From positions 1 through 64,000 of the forward strand of contig CAKQRL010000007.1 in the NCBI GenBank assembly GCA_934271525.1: DNA of 64,000 bases, read 5' to 3'. Under the pieces are notes generated by a model. The model was not told the DNA's origin and made no database searches. It worked only from the letters and a program-made list of their open reading frames with translations. Origin of the DNA: an uncultured Rhodocyclaceae bacterium. Lineage in GTDB: Bacteria; Pseudomonadota; Gammaproteobacteria; Burkholderiales; Rhodocyclaceae. A program made the translations under genes and the position numbers. Numbering within the stretch: the stretch's first letter is position 1; each line of letters begins with the position of its first letter. Shown here piece by piece: positions 6,699 to 15,238 of the stretch.

Positions 6699-8522
6699 AT
6701 GCAAATCAACGCTCCCGCCTATGTGCGCCACGAAAAATTAAAACAATGGGTTGCCCAAATTGCCGCTTTAACCGAACCGGAAAAAATTGTTTGGATAGAT
6801 GGCTCGGATGAAGAATACGCACAATTGTGCGATGAAATGGTCAAAGCCGGCACGTTGATTCCTTTAAACCCAACGTTGCGCCCCAATTCCTTTTTGGCGC
6901 GCTCCGATGTTTCCGATGTGGCGCGCGTGGAAGACCGCACCTTTATTTGCTCGGATTCGCAAGACGACGCCGGCCCTACCAACAATTGGCAAGAACCGCA
7001 AAAAATGCGCCAAACTTTAAATGGTTTATTCCAAGGTGCAATGCGCGGCAGAACGCTTTATGTGGTGCCGTTTTCAATGGGGCCTTTGGGTTCACCCATT
7101 GCGCATATTGGCGTGGAATTAACCGATTCACCTTATGTGGTGGTCAATATGAAAATTATGACGCGCATGGGGCGCGCGGTTTATGACATTTTGGGCGAAG
7201 ATGGCCATTTTGTGCCGTGCGTGCATTCGGTGGGCACGCCTTTAAAAGCAGGTGAAAAAAGCGCCGCGTGGCCGTGCAATTCAACCAAATACATTGTGCA
7301 TTTTCCCAAAACGCGTGAAATTTGGTCATATGGTTCTGGTTACGGCGGCAATGCTTTGCTTGGCAAAAAATGCTTTGCTTTGCGCATTGCTTCCAATATG
7401 GCAAAGGATGAAGGCTGGCTTGCCGAACACATGTTGATTTTGGGTGTAAAAAATCCGCAAGGCGTTAAAAAACATATTGCGGCGGCTTTTCCTTCGGCTT
7501 GCGGCAAAACCAATTTTGCCATGCTTATTCCACCCGATTCCTTTAAAGGTTGGAAAATCACCACCATTGGCGATGATATTGCGTGGATTAAACCCAAAAA
7601 AGATGAAAACGGCAAAACACGATTTTTTGCCATTAACCCCGAGGCAGGATTTTTTGGTGTGGCGCCGGGCACGTCTTTAAAAACCAACCCCAACGCCATT
7701 GAAACTTTGCGCGCCAATGTGATTTTTACCAATGTTGCCTTAACCGATGAAGGCGATGTTTGGTGGGAAGGTTTAACCGAAAAAGCGCCCGAACATTTGA
7801 TTGATTGGCAAGGTCAAGATTGGTCGCCCAATTGTGGCAGAGCCGCCGCGCACCCCAACGCACGCTTTACCGCACCGGCTGCGCAATGCCCGTGCATTGA
7901 TGAAGATTGGCAAAATCCACAAGGCGTTGAAATTGACGCATTTGTTTTTGGCGGGCGGCGCGCCAGCACCATTCCTTTGGTTTATCAAGCAGCCGATTGG
8001 GATTCGGGCGTTTATTTGGCGGCAATGCTCGGTTCAGAAACCACCGCCGCCGCGCAAGGTGCGCAAGGCGTTATTCGGCGCGACCCTTTTGCAATGTTGC
8101 CTTTTTGCGGTTACCACATGGGCGACTATTTTGCGCATTGGCTCAATATGGGCAAAAAAGTGGATGCGGCGCCACCCATTTTTTGCGTCAATTGGTTTCG
8201 CACCAATCCAAATGGCAAATTTTTGTGGCCGGGTTTTGGGGACAATATGCGCGTGTTGGAATGGATTTTAAAACGCATTGAAAACCCGCAAACCGAAGCA
8301 CAGCCAAGTTTTTTAGGATTTTTGCCAACTTTTGAATCGCTCAACTGGACGGGTTTAAATTTTTCAAAAGCGGATTTTGAATCGGTTACCGAACTCATCA
8401 AAACCGAATGGCAAGCAGAATTGGCACAACGCGAAGAATGGTTTAAAACCCTTTACCCCAAATTCCCCAAAGCCTTGCAAGAAATTCATCAACAGATGAA
8501 AGAAGCGCTTTCAAAAAGCTAA
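6699..8522 (+). CDS. pckG: Phosphoenolpyruvate carboxykinase (GTP)
   Basis: A 607-residue GTP-dependent PEP carboxykinase interconverting oxaloacetate + GTP with PEP + CO2 + GDP. The kinase-1 loop PSACGKTNF (265-273, with the hyper-reactive Cys268), the kinase-2 element GDDIAWIKP (from 291), and the guanine-binding FCVNWFR and FLWPGFGDN segments are all present. Size and these motifs exclude the ATP-dependent class (about 540 residues). A GGAAAAAAACC stretch precedes the ATG as a weak ribosome-binding site. With ppc and ppsR in the same window, this defines an active PEP/oxaloacetate branch point, probably gluconeogenic growth on organic acids (inference). Confidence 0.97.
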   Translation: MQINAPAYVRHEKLKQWVAQIAALTEPEKIVWIDGSDEEYAQLCDEMVKAGTLIPLNPTLRPNSFLARSDVSDVARVEDRTFICSDSQDDAGPTNNWQEPQKMRQTLNGLFQGAMRGRTLYVVPFSMGPLGSPIAHIGVELTDSPYVVVNMKIMTRMGRAVYDILGEDGHFVPCVHSVGTPLKAGEKSAAWPCNSTKYIVHFPKTREIWSYGSGYGGNALLGKKCFALRIASNMAKDEGWLAEHMLILGVKNPQGVKKHIAAAFPSACGKTNFAMLIPPDSFKGWKITTIGDDIAWIKPKKDENGKTRFFAINPEAGFFGVAPGTSLKTNPNAIETLRANVIFTNVALTDEGDVWWEGLTEKAPEHLIDWQGQDWSPNCGRAAAHPNARFTAPAAQCPCIDEDWQNPQGVEIDAFVFGGRRASTIPLVYQAADWDSGVYLAAMLGSETTAAAQGAQGVIRRDPFAMLPFCGYHMGDYFAHWLNMGKKVDAAPPIFCVNWFRTNPNGKFLWPGFGDNMRVLEWILKRIENPQTEAQPSFLGFLPTFESLNWTGLNFSKADFESVTELIKTEWQAELAQREEWFKTLYPKFPKALQEIHQQMKEALSKS

Positions 8523-8536
8523 AAACCTAAAAACGC

Positions 8537-8597
8537 AAAAATCCACGGTAAACGCTTCAAAATTTTCAAAAAAATAAAAGGTTTACCGTGGAAAATC
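8537..8597. repeat. Paired palindromic repeat between pckG and uvrD
   Basis: Left core TCCACGGTAAAC is at 8542-8553 and right core GTTTACCGTGGA at 8581-8592, offset 39, with an A/T-rich centre. It sits between convergent genes, where a transcript would form a long hairpin and could terminate in both directions. Confidence 0.9.
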
Positions 8598-8607
8598 GTT
8601 TGTTTTT

Positions 8608-10887
8608 TTATTCTTTTTGAATATCGGCAACGTTTAGGTCTAAATCTTTATAAACGCAATCGGCTTCAAAATAAAGTTTAACAAAGCCTAATCCTTTGCC
8701 TTCCAAAAAGGCGATGATTTGCCCTCTTCCCCATTTGGGATGAATAACAAAATCCTTCAAATTCAACGCTTCGCCGTGGCGAGAGCGAGCGCTCATTTTT
8801 GTTTGCGGGGTGGTTTTGGCGCCGCCAATTTTGTCATCATCAAAGGCATTGCCAAAAGATTCAAAATTGATGCGCGTATCCATTTCATATTGCGGGCGCT
8901 CTGCTTTTGTTTCCCGCAAAATATCTGGGCGAACAGTTTTGATTTCATCCAAAAATTGCGATGGCTGCTGCGTCTCCCAAACGCTAAACACCTGCCGCCG
9001 CCTTGCAAAACTCAAATGCAAATGCTTTTGTGCGCGGGTCATCGCCACATACAACAATCGGCGTTCTTCCGACAATTCATCGCCTTCGCGCTTGCCGCGA
9101 CCGCGTTTTGCCATGGCGTGCGGAAATAAACCGTTTTCCAAACCCACCACAAAAACGCTATCAAACTCCAAACCTTTGGACAAATGAACGCTCATCAACT
9201 GCACAGCATCGTCCGCAGAATTTTGGTGTTCGCTGGCAAAAAGTGCGGCATAAGACAAAAAAGCAGAAAGTTCGCCTCCTGTTTTATCAAGCGTTTCATC
9301 TGCCATAAAATTGTGCGTGGCGTTTAACAATTCGCTTAAATTTTCTAAGCGATCTTCTAATTTTTCCGCATCTTTTTCTTTTTTCTCGTAATAATCGCGC
9401 AGTTGGGCTAATTCAATAATTTTTTGCGTGGTTTCAAACAGGTTGTGTTCTGCTGAAAAGGCGGTTAAAGAATCAATCAAATGCAAAAACGGCAAAAACT
9501 TTTTTTGCGCGGCGGGGTTTAAGCGCAAAGCGGTGTCGTAAAGACTGCGTTCATCCAAATTGGCGTATTCTTCCAAACTCTCCAAACTCTTTTGCCCGAT
9601 GCCGCGGCGCGGAATGTTGATAACGCGCAAAAATGCCGCGTTGTCGTTTGGGTTGGCAATCAAACGCATATACGCCAAAACGTGTTTGACTTCTTCTCGG
9701 CTAAAAAAACCCAAGCCGCCGTAAATGTGGTATTTGATTTGCGCGGCAATAAACTCCGTTTCCAACACGCGCGACAAAGAATTCACGCGATAAAGCACAG
9801 CAATTTTGGATAGCGGCACGCCCAACTCATTGTGCAATTTTTGAATGCGCGCAATCACATAACGCGCTTCTTGCGCTGCGTCATAAGCGCTATGAATTTG
9901 CACCATTGCGCCGCCATCAGATTCTGTCCACAAATGTTTTTCCATAAAACGGTCGCGGTTGTTGGCAATCACAGCGTTGGCAACTTCCAAAATGTTGGAA
10001 GTTGAGCGGTAATTGCGCCCCAAATGCACAATGCGCGGTTTAAAGGTGCGTTCAAAATCGTGCAAAAATTGAATATCGGCACCGCGAAAACCGTAGATGG
10101 ATTGGTCATCATCCCCAACCACAAAAACACGATTTTGCGCCCCATTGCCTTTGGCTAATAACATAATCAATTTGAATTGAAGGGAATTAATATCCTGAAA
10201 TTCATCCACCAAAATATACCGAAAGCGTTGTTGGTAGCGTGCGCGCAATTCATCGTTAAATTTAAAAACTTCATAAATGCGCAACAACAATTCCGCAAAA
10301 TCCACAACACCCTGCGCGTTGCATTCGCGCTCATAAGTTTCATAAATTTGAACCAAGGTTGCTTGGTTGGGCGAAAAACTATCCGATTCCTTTTGCAAAT
10401 CCCGCGCGCGCCAAGCGTGTTCTTTTTGGTGCGCAATCCAATTGGCAATGTTTTTGGGCTGCAAAGCGTTTTGTCCGTCCGATTCGCGCTCTTCTTCTAT
10501 TAGAGTTGGAAAATGTTGTTTTAAAAGGCGTTTGATAAAGGCGACTTGGTCGTCCGTATCCATAATTTGAAAATCGCGCGGCAAATAGGCTGAACGAAAA
10601 TTCGCCCGAAGTAGCCGATTAGCAATGCCGTGAAACGTGCCAACCCACAAATTTTTGGCGTCTTCTGCCAACATTTCTGTTAAGCGATTCAACATTTCCT
10701 TGGCGGCTTTGTTGGTGAAAGTTACCGCCAAAATGTTGTTGGCTGGCACGCCTGATTTTAATAAATACGCAATGCGAAAAGTCAGCGCCCGCGTTTTGCC
10801 CGAGCCGGCACCTGCCAAAATTAAAGCGTTTTCGTTAAGCGGCAACATCACCGCTTCTTTTTGCTCTTTGTTTAAGTGTGAAAACAT
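8608..10887 (-). CDS. uvrD: Superfamily 1 DNA helicase UvrD
   Basis: A 759-residue 3'-5' DNA helicase of the UvrD/PcrA/Rep family acting in nucleotide-excision and mismatch repair. Walker A is GAGSGKT (26-32), motif Ia contains TFTNKAAKEM, motif II is DEFQD (228-232), motif III GDDDQSIYGFRG, motif IV NYRST and motif VI ALTRAQKHLHLSFA-like. The C-terminal Tudor-like segment around KWGRGQI (718-724) favours UvrD/PcrA over Rep. It is convergent with pckG and divergent from argB, with palindromic repeats on both flanks. Rep is the main alternative name. Confidence 0.93.
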   Translation of the reverse strand: MFSHLNKEQKEAVMLPLNENALILAGAGSGKTRALTFRIAYLLKSGVPANNILAVTFTNKAAKEMLNRLTEMLAEDAKNLWVGTFHGIANRLLRANFRSAYLPRDFQIMDTDDQVAFIKRLLKQHFPTLIEEERESDGQNALQPKNIANWIAHQKEHAWRARDLQKESDSFSPNQATLVQIYETYERECNAQGVVDFAELLLRIYEVFKFNDELRARYQQRFRYILVDEFQDINSLQFKLIMLLAKGNGAQNRVFVVGDDDQSIYGFRGADIQFLHDFERTFKPRIVHLGRNYRSTSNILEVANAVIANNRDRFMEKHLWTESDGGAMVQIHSAYDAAQEARYVIARIQKLHNELGVPLSKIAVLYRVNSLSRVLETEFIAAQIKYHIYGGLGFFSREEVKHVLAYMRLIANPNDNAAFLRVINIPRRGIGQKSLESLEEYANLDERSLYDTALRLNPAAQKKFLPFLHLIDSLTAFSAEHNLFETTQKIIELAQLRDYYEKKEKDAEKLEDRLENLSELLNATHNFMADETLDKTGGELSAFLSYAALFASEHQNSADDAVQLMSVHLSKGLEFDSVFVVGLENGLFPHAMAKRGRGKREGDELSEERRLLYVAMTRAQKHLHLSFARRRQVFSVWETQQPSQFLDEIKTVRPDILRETKAERPQYEMDTRINFESFGNAFDDDKIGGAKTTPQTKMSARSRHGEALNLKDFVIHPKWGRGQIIAFLEGKGLGFVKLYFEADCVYKDLDLNVADIQKE

Positions 10888-10950
10888 TTTTCAAAGCGCT
10901 GAAAAAAAAATCAAATTTTATACTTTTTTGCCTTCACTGATTTTTAAAAC

Positions 10951-11010
10951 AAAAATCCACGGTCAACCGAATATTTTTTTAAAAAAACATCGCGTTGACC
11001 GTGGATTTTT
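10951..11010. repeat. Paired palindromic repeat in the divergent uvrD-argB region
   Basis: Cores are TCCACGGTCAAC at 10956-10967 and GTTGACCGTGGA at 10994-11005, offset 38, around a T8/A7 centre. It lies upstream of both uvrD and argB, where a terminator for either gene would make no sense. Confidence 0.9.
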
Positions 11011-11065
11011 GTAAAAGGTTAAAATCGCCACGTTTTTTTATATTTGTATCTGAAAAGGATAAAAA

Positions 11066-11944
11066 ATGGACATTTTGCCCAAAAAACGTGTGGAAATTTT
11101 AGCCGAAGCCTTGCCTTATATTCGGCGCTTTCACGGCAAAACCATTGTGGTCAAATACGGCGGCAATGCAATGACGGATAATCATTTGAAACAATGCTTT
11201 GCGCACGATGTGGTGTTGTTAAAACTCGTTGGCATCAACATTGTGGTGGTGCATGGCGGCGGCCCACAAATTGAAGATTTGCTGCACAAAATGGGTAAAG
11301 AAGGCGAATTTGTGCAAGGTATGCGCAAAACCGATTCGGAAACCATGTATGTGGTGGAAATGGTTTTGGGCGGGCAAGTGAATAAAGAAATTGTCAATTT
11401 AATCAATTTAATCGGCGGCAAAGCCGTTGGCATCACCGGCAAAGACAGCCATTTTATTCAAGCAAAAAAACTACTTTTGAAAGACAAAAACCACCCCGGA
11501 CAATTTTTGGATGTGGGGCAAGTGGGCGATATCACGCACATTGACCCATCTTTAATTCGCACTTTAAAAAGCGGCGAATTTATTCCCGTCATTGCGCCCA
11601 TTGGTGTGGGCGAAAAAGGCGAGACTTACAACATCAATGCCGATGTGGTCGCCGGCAAAATTGCCGAAGTTTTGAATGCGGAAAAACTGGTTTTGCTCAC
11701 CAAAACGCCCGGCGTTTTGGATAAAGAAGGCAAGCTTTTAACAGGCATCACGCCCGATGCAATCAACCAAATGGTTGAAGACGGCACGCTATCCGGCGGA
11801 ATGTTGCCCAAAATTGCCTCGGCTTTGGAAGCGGCAAAAAATGGTGTTAATGCCGTGCATATTATTGACGGGCGCGAAGAACACGCTTTGCTTTTGGAAC
11901 TTTTAACCCACCACGGCGTGGGCACAATGATTAACGCGCGGTAA
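11066..11944 (+). CDS. argB: Acetylglutamate kinase
   Basis: A 292-residue amino-acid kinase that phosphorylates N-acetyl-L-glutamate in arginine biosynthesis. KYGGNAM (Lys30) and VVHGGGPQI (61-69) form the phosphate and substrate glycine loops. YNINADVVAGKIAE is the conserved nucleotide/substrate segment. The N-terminal helix ILAEALPYIRRF resembles that of hexameric, arginine-inhibited enzymes, so feedback inhibition by arginine is likely (inference). ATG is preceded by AAAAGGAT. argH is encoded about 17 kb away, so the arginine genes are scattered. Confidence 0.96.
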   Translation: MDILPKKRVEILAEALPYIRRFHGKTIVVKYGGNAMTDNHLKQCFAHDVVLLKLVGINIVVVHGGGPQIEDLLHKMGKEGEFVQGMRKTDSETMYVVEMVLGGQVNKEIVNLINLIGGKAVGITGKDSHFIQAKKLLLKDKNHPGQFLDVGQVGDITHIDPSLIRTLKSGEFIPVIAPIGVGEKGETYNINADVVAGKIAEVLNAEKLVLLTKTPGVLDKEGKLLTGITPDAINQMVEDGTLSGGMLPKIASALEAAKNGVNAVHIIDGREEHALLLELLTHHGVGTMINAR

Positions 11945-11951
11945 AAAAAAC

Positions 11952-12018
11952 AAAAATCCACGGTCAACGCAAAATTTTTTTAAGTTTTCAAATTTTTTTT
12001 GGGTTGACCGTGGAAAAT
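11952..12018. repeat. Paired palindromic repeat between argB and gpmI
   Basis: Cores are TCCACGGTCAAC at 11957-11968 and GTTGACCGTGGA at 12003-12014. The offset is 46, longer than the usual 37-39 because the A/T centre is expanded. The flanking genes are co-directional. Confidence 0.88.
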
Positions 12019-12073
12019 TGAATTTTTTTTAAAAAAAACGCTCAAAAACGTTTTTCTTTTTTGATTTAAAAAA

Positions 12074-13723
12074 ATGCTCTCCAAAATTCCCAACTTTCCA
12101 AAAACCAAAGCGCCCGTGCTTTTAATTGTGATGGATGGCGTGGGCATTGCGCGCGACCCCGCAGGCAGTGCTGTTGCCGCCGCAAAAACGCCTACTTTGG
12201 ATTATTTGTTTCAACATTACCCCAACATTCGCTTAAAAGCGCACGGCAAAGCTGTTGGAATGCCCAGCGATGACGATATGGGCAATTCCGAAGTTGGCCA
12301 CAACGCCATTGGTTCTGGGCAAATTTATGCGCAAGGCGCGGCTTTGGTCAGCACCGCCATTGAAAGCGGCGCCATTTGGCAAGGCAAAGCGTGGCGTGAA
12401 ATTGTTCAAGGTGTAAAAGACAAAAACAAAAACGCCTTGCATTGCATCGGTTTGTTGTCGGATGGCAATGTGCACAGCCACATTGCCCATTTAAAAGCCT
12501 TGATTATTCAAGCCAAAAAAGAACATTTAAAAAAAGTTTTTATCCACGTTTTGTTGGACGGGCGCGATGTTGCCGAACAAAGCGCCTTGGATTATTTGGA
12601 AGATTTGGAAAAACTTTTAAACGAATTAAACGATGCAGACTTTTGCGCACAAATTGCATCAGGCGGCGGCAGGCAAACCATTACAATGGATCGCTACAAC
12701 GCCAACTGGCAAATGGTGGAGCGCGGCTACCAAACCCACGTTTTGGGCGAAGCGCCACATTTTGAATCGGCAACAGCAGCCGTTTTAAAAGCGCGCGCGG
12801 AAAATCCCAAAATCATTGACCAAGACTTGCCGCCTTTTGTTGTTGCGCAAAATGGCAAACCCATTGGCAAAATAGTGGATGGCGATTCGGTTGTTTTTTT
12901 TAATTTTCGGGGAGACCGCGCCATTGAAATTTCTTTGGCGTTGACCGTGGAAAATTTTAATAAATTTCGCACGCCGCCTTTAAACATCACCTTTGCGGGA
13001 ATGTTGCAATACGATGGCGATTTACAAATTCCGCCGCGCTTTTTGGTTAATCCGCCCGCCATTGAAAACACTTCGGGGCAGTGGTTTTCTAAAAGCGGAA
13101 TTGCGCAATTTGCTTGTTCCGAAACGCAAAAATTCGGCCATGTAACTTATTTTTGGAATGGCAACCGCTCCCACAAGTTTGAAAAAGAAACGTGGCTTGA
13201 AATTCCAAGCGATGGCGTTTCTTTTGATGAACGCCCGTGGATGAAATCTGCCGAAATTGCAGATGCGATGATTAACGCCTTAACAAGCCGCCAATACGAT
13301 TTTTTGCGTTGCAATTTTGCCAATGGCGATATGGTTGGGCACACGGGCAATTTTCGCGCCGCAACAATGGCAGTTGAAGCCTTAGACTTGGCGCTCAATC
13401 GCTTATTAAAAACACTTGAAAAAATCGGCGGCATTGCTTTGATTACCGCCGACCACGGCAATGCGGACGAAATGTTTGAAACGGATAAAAAAACCGGCTT
13501 GGTGCTCTTAGACAAAAACGGCAACAAACGCGCCAAAACTTCCCACACCTTGAACCCTGTGCCGCTGATTTTGTTTAACCCAAAAGCGCCGCAATTTTCT
13601 TTAAAAAATTTAGAAAATGCGGGGCTTAGCAACCTTGCCGCAAGTGTTGCAACACTTTTGGGTTTTGAAAAACATCCATCGTGGGAGGATTCTTTAATTC
13701 AATGCATTTCCACGGTAAACTGA
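12074..13723 (+). CDS. gpmI: 2,3-bisphosphoglycerate-independent phosphoglycerate mutase
   Basis: A 549-residue alkaline-phosphatase-fold mutase interconverting 3- and 2-phosphoglycerate using two Mn ions. MDGVGIA carries the first metal Asp, and GNSEVGHNAIGSG contains the catalytic Ser72. ADHGNADEM supplies late metal ligands. The FNFRGDRAIEIS and MLQYDGDL segments and the length, above the about 514 of the E. coli enzyme, resemble the plant/trypanosomatid-type subgroup. A repeat copy encodes ALTVENF near residues 288-294, and a second gives the C-terminal STVN, so the protein carries family repeats internally and at its end. Confidence 0.94.
   Translation: MLSKIPNFPKTKAPVLLIVMDGVGIARDPAGSAVAAAKTPTLDYLFQHYPNIRLKAHGKAVGMPSDDDMGNSEVGHNAIGSGQIYAQGAALVSTAIESGAIWQGKAWREIVQGVKDKNKNALHCIGLLSDGNVHSHIAHLKALIIQAKKEHLKKVFIHVLLDGRDVAEQSALDYLEDLEKLLNELNDADFCAQIASGGGRQTITMDRYNANWQMVERGYQTHVLGEAPHFESATAAVLKARAENPKIIDQDLPPFVVAQNGKPIGKIVDGDSVVFFNFRGDRAIEISLALTVENFNKFRTPPLNITFAGMLQYDGDLQIPPRFLVNPPAIENTSGQWFSKSGIAQFACSETQKFGHVTYFWNGNRSHKFEKETWLEIPSDGVSFDERPWMKSAEIADAMINALTSRQYDFLRCNFANGDMVGHTGNFRAATMAVEALDLALNRLLKTLEKIGGIALITADHGNADEMFETDKKTGLVLLDKNGNKRAKTSHTLNPVPLILFNPKAPQFSLKNLENAGLSNLAASVATLLGFEKHPSWEDSLIQCISTVN
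12938..12957 (+). repeat. Repeat core inside gpmI
   Basis: The exact core GTTGACCGTGGA (12940-12951) is read in frame as LTVEN. The upstream A tract is weak in this copy. It lies between the conserved FNFRGDRAIEIS and MLQYDGDL segments. Confidence 0.85.
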
Positions 13724-13740
13724 AAAAAATTTTGAAAAAA
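13707..13740 (-). repeat. Repeat unit across the gpmI stop codon
   Basis: The core TCCACGGTAAAC (13709-13720) encodes the final residues STVN; the TGA stop follows directly. The A/T tract continues in the gap to fdx. Confidence 0.85.
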
Positions 13741-13741
13741 A

Positions 13742-14077
13742 ATGACTCAAATCACCATTCTTCCACACCCTGAAATTTGCCCAGAAGGCGCTACCATCAA
13801 CGCCGAATCTGGAATCAGTATTTGCGAAAATCTGCTTAAAAACGGCATTGAAATTGAACACGCTTGCGAATTAAGCTGTGCGTGTTCCACGTGCCACGTT
13901 ATCATCAAAGCGGGTGGCAAAGATTTAAACGAATCGGATGAATTAGAAGACGATTTGCTGGACCAAGCTTGGGGACTTTCGCCAACATCAAGGCTTTCTT
14001 GCCAAGCCATTGTGGGAACGGACGATATCACGCTTGAAATTCCGCGTTATTCTCTCAATCACGCCAAGGAAAAATAA
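13742..14077 (+). CDS. fdx: ISC-type [2Fe-2S] ferredoxin
   Basis: A 111-residue adrenodoxin-like ferredoxin that feeds electrons to the Fe-S cluster assembly machinery. The four cluster ligands are Cys42, Cys48, Cys51 (in HACELSCACSTCH) and Cys88 (LSCQAIV). Cys46 is the extra non-ligand Cys usual in Isc ferredoxins. It overlaps iscX by one base (TAATG), the normal fdx-iscX pairing, but the rest of the isc operon (iscRSUA-hscBA) is not nearby, so this is a detached two-gene remnant or a separate locus. Confidence 0.95.
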   Translation: MTQITILPHPEICPEGATINAESGISICENLLKNGIEIEHACELSCACSTCHVIIKAGGKDLNESDELEDDLLDQAWGLSPTSRLSCQAIVGTDDITLEIPRYSLNHAKEK

Positions 14078-14271
14078 TGCGCTGGACGGATATTTTGGAT
14101 ATTGCAATCGCTTTGGATGAACAATTTCCCAATCAAAATCCGCAAACTTTAAATTTTGTGGATTTGCGCCAAATGGTTTTGGATTTAAACGATTTTGACG
14201 ATTCGCCCAATGCCTGCAACGAGCGCATTTTGGAAGCCATTCAAGCGGCGTGGTTAGATGAACGTGAATAG
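14077..14271 (+). CDS. iscX: Fe-S assembly adaptor IscX
   Basis: A 64-residue acidic protein matching IscX (YfhJ) over its whole length: MRWTDILDIA start, LNFVDLRQMVLDLNDFDD centre and NERILEAIQAAWLDE end. IscX binds the cysteine desulfurase IscS and modulates iron delivery. It is translationally coupled to fdx (TAATG) and its 3' end overlaps the start of rluC by 14 bases. Confidence 0.94.
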   Translation: MRWTDILDIAIALDEQFPNQNPQTLNFVDLRQMVLDLNDFDDSPNACNERILEAIQAAWLDERE

Positions 14272-15238
14272 GCAAGTTTGCAATGTAACCATTAACGAAT
14301 CTGCCGATGGGCAACGTTTGGACAATTTTTTGTTTAAAACGCTCAAAAACGTGCCCAAAAGCCACGTTTATCAAATCATTAGAAACGGCGAAGTGCGCGT
14401 GAATAAAAAACGCGCCAAAGCGCAAAATCGTTTAACAATCGGTGATTCGGTGCGCATTCCGCCGATTTTTTTAAGCAATTCCAATTTTGAACAAAAACAA
14501 TCGGCGCCATTGCCCAAAATCCAAATTCCTGTTTTGTATGAAGACGATTGTTTGCTTGTTGTTGATAAACCCGCCGGTTTGGCGGTGCACGGCGGCTCAG
14601 GGTTAAATTTTGGAATCATTGAAATTTTACGCCAAATGCGCCAAGACTTGCCTTTTTTGGAATTGGCGCACCGCTTAGACCGCGACACTTCCGGCGTGTT
14701 GATTTTGGCAAAAAAACGCGCAGCTTTAAAACATTTACACGAAATTTTCAAAACCAAAACCTTAGAAAAACATTATTTTGTTGGCGTTTTTGGTGTTTTA
14801 AAAAATCCTTTAAAAATCAATTTGCCACTTTTCAAAACAACCTTGCCCAATGGCGAGCGCTTTGTGCGCGTGGATTTTGAAAACGGCAAAGTAGCGGCAA
14901 GCGTTTTCACGCCCATTGCCGCGTGGAAAAACGCCAATATTTCGCTTTTAAATGCGCAGATTTTAAGCGGCAGAACACACCAAATTCGCGTGCATTTGGC
15001 GGCAAAGGCGTTGCCTGTTTTAAATGATGAAAAATACGGCGACTTTGCCTTCAACAAAACCTTGCAAAAACACGGCTTAAAACGCATGGCGCTGCACGCG
15101 CACCGCGTGATTCTGCCCTACCCTTTTGATTTAAAAATAAAATCGCCTTTGCCAAACAATCTGCAAACCTTTTTTAGCCATTTGGGCGTGCCTGATTTTC
15201 AAAAAAATTTGCCGTTTACCGTGGAAAAATGTTTTTAA
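14258..15238 (+). CDS. rluC: 23S rRNA pseudouridine synthase RluC-like
   Basis: A 326-residue RluA-family pseudouridine synthase. Residues 14-70 form an S4 RNA-binding domain. The catalytic Asp141 lies in HRLDRDTSG, and GRTHQIRVHL is the conserved late motif. Family enzymes of this length modify 23S rRNA at 955, 2504 and 2580 (RluC) or at 1911/1915/1917 (RluD). I favour RluC by N-terminal style but RluD is possible. The last residues (LPFTVEKCF) are encoded by a repeat copy, and clsB starts 10 bases before the rluC stop. Confidence 0.85.
   Translation: MNVNRQVCNVTINESADGQRLDNFLFKTLKNVPKSHVYQIIRNGEVRVNKKRAKAQNRLTIGDSVRIPPIFLSNSNFEQKQSAPLPKIQIPVLYEDDCLLVVDKPAGLAVHGGSGLNFGIIEILRQMRQDLPFLELAHRLDRDTSGVLILAKKRAALKHLHEIFKTKTLEKHYFVGVFGVLKNPLKINLPLFKTTLPNGERFVRVDFENGKVAASVFTPIAAWKNANISLLNAQILSGRTHQIRVHLAAKALPVLNDEKYGDFAFNKTLQKHGLKRMALHAHRVILPYPFDLKIKSPLPNNLQTFFSHLGVPDFQKNLPFTVEKCF
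15194..15229 (+). repeat. Repeat unit at the 3' end of rluC
   Basis: GATTTTCAAAAAAATTTGCC leads into the core GTTTACCGTGGA (15214-15225), read as FTVEK at the rluC C-terminus. The clsB ATG follows 3 bases after the core. Confidence 0.88.
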
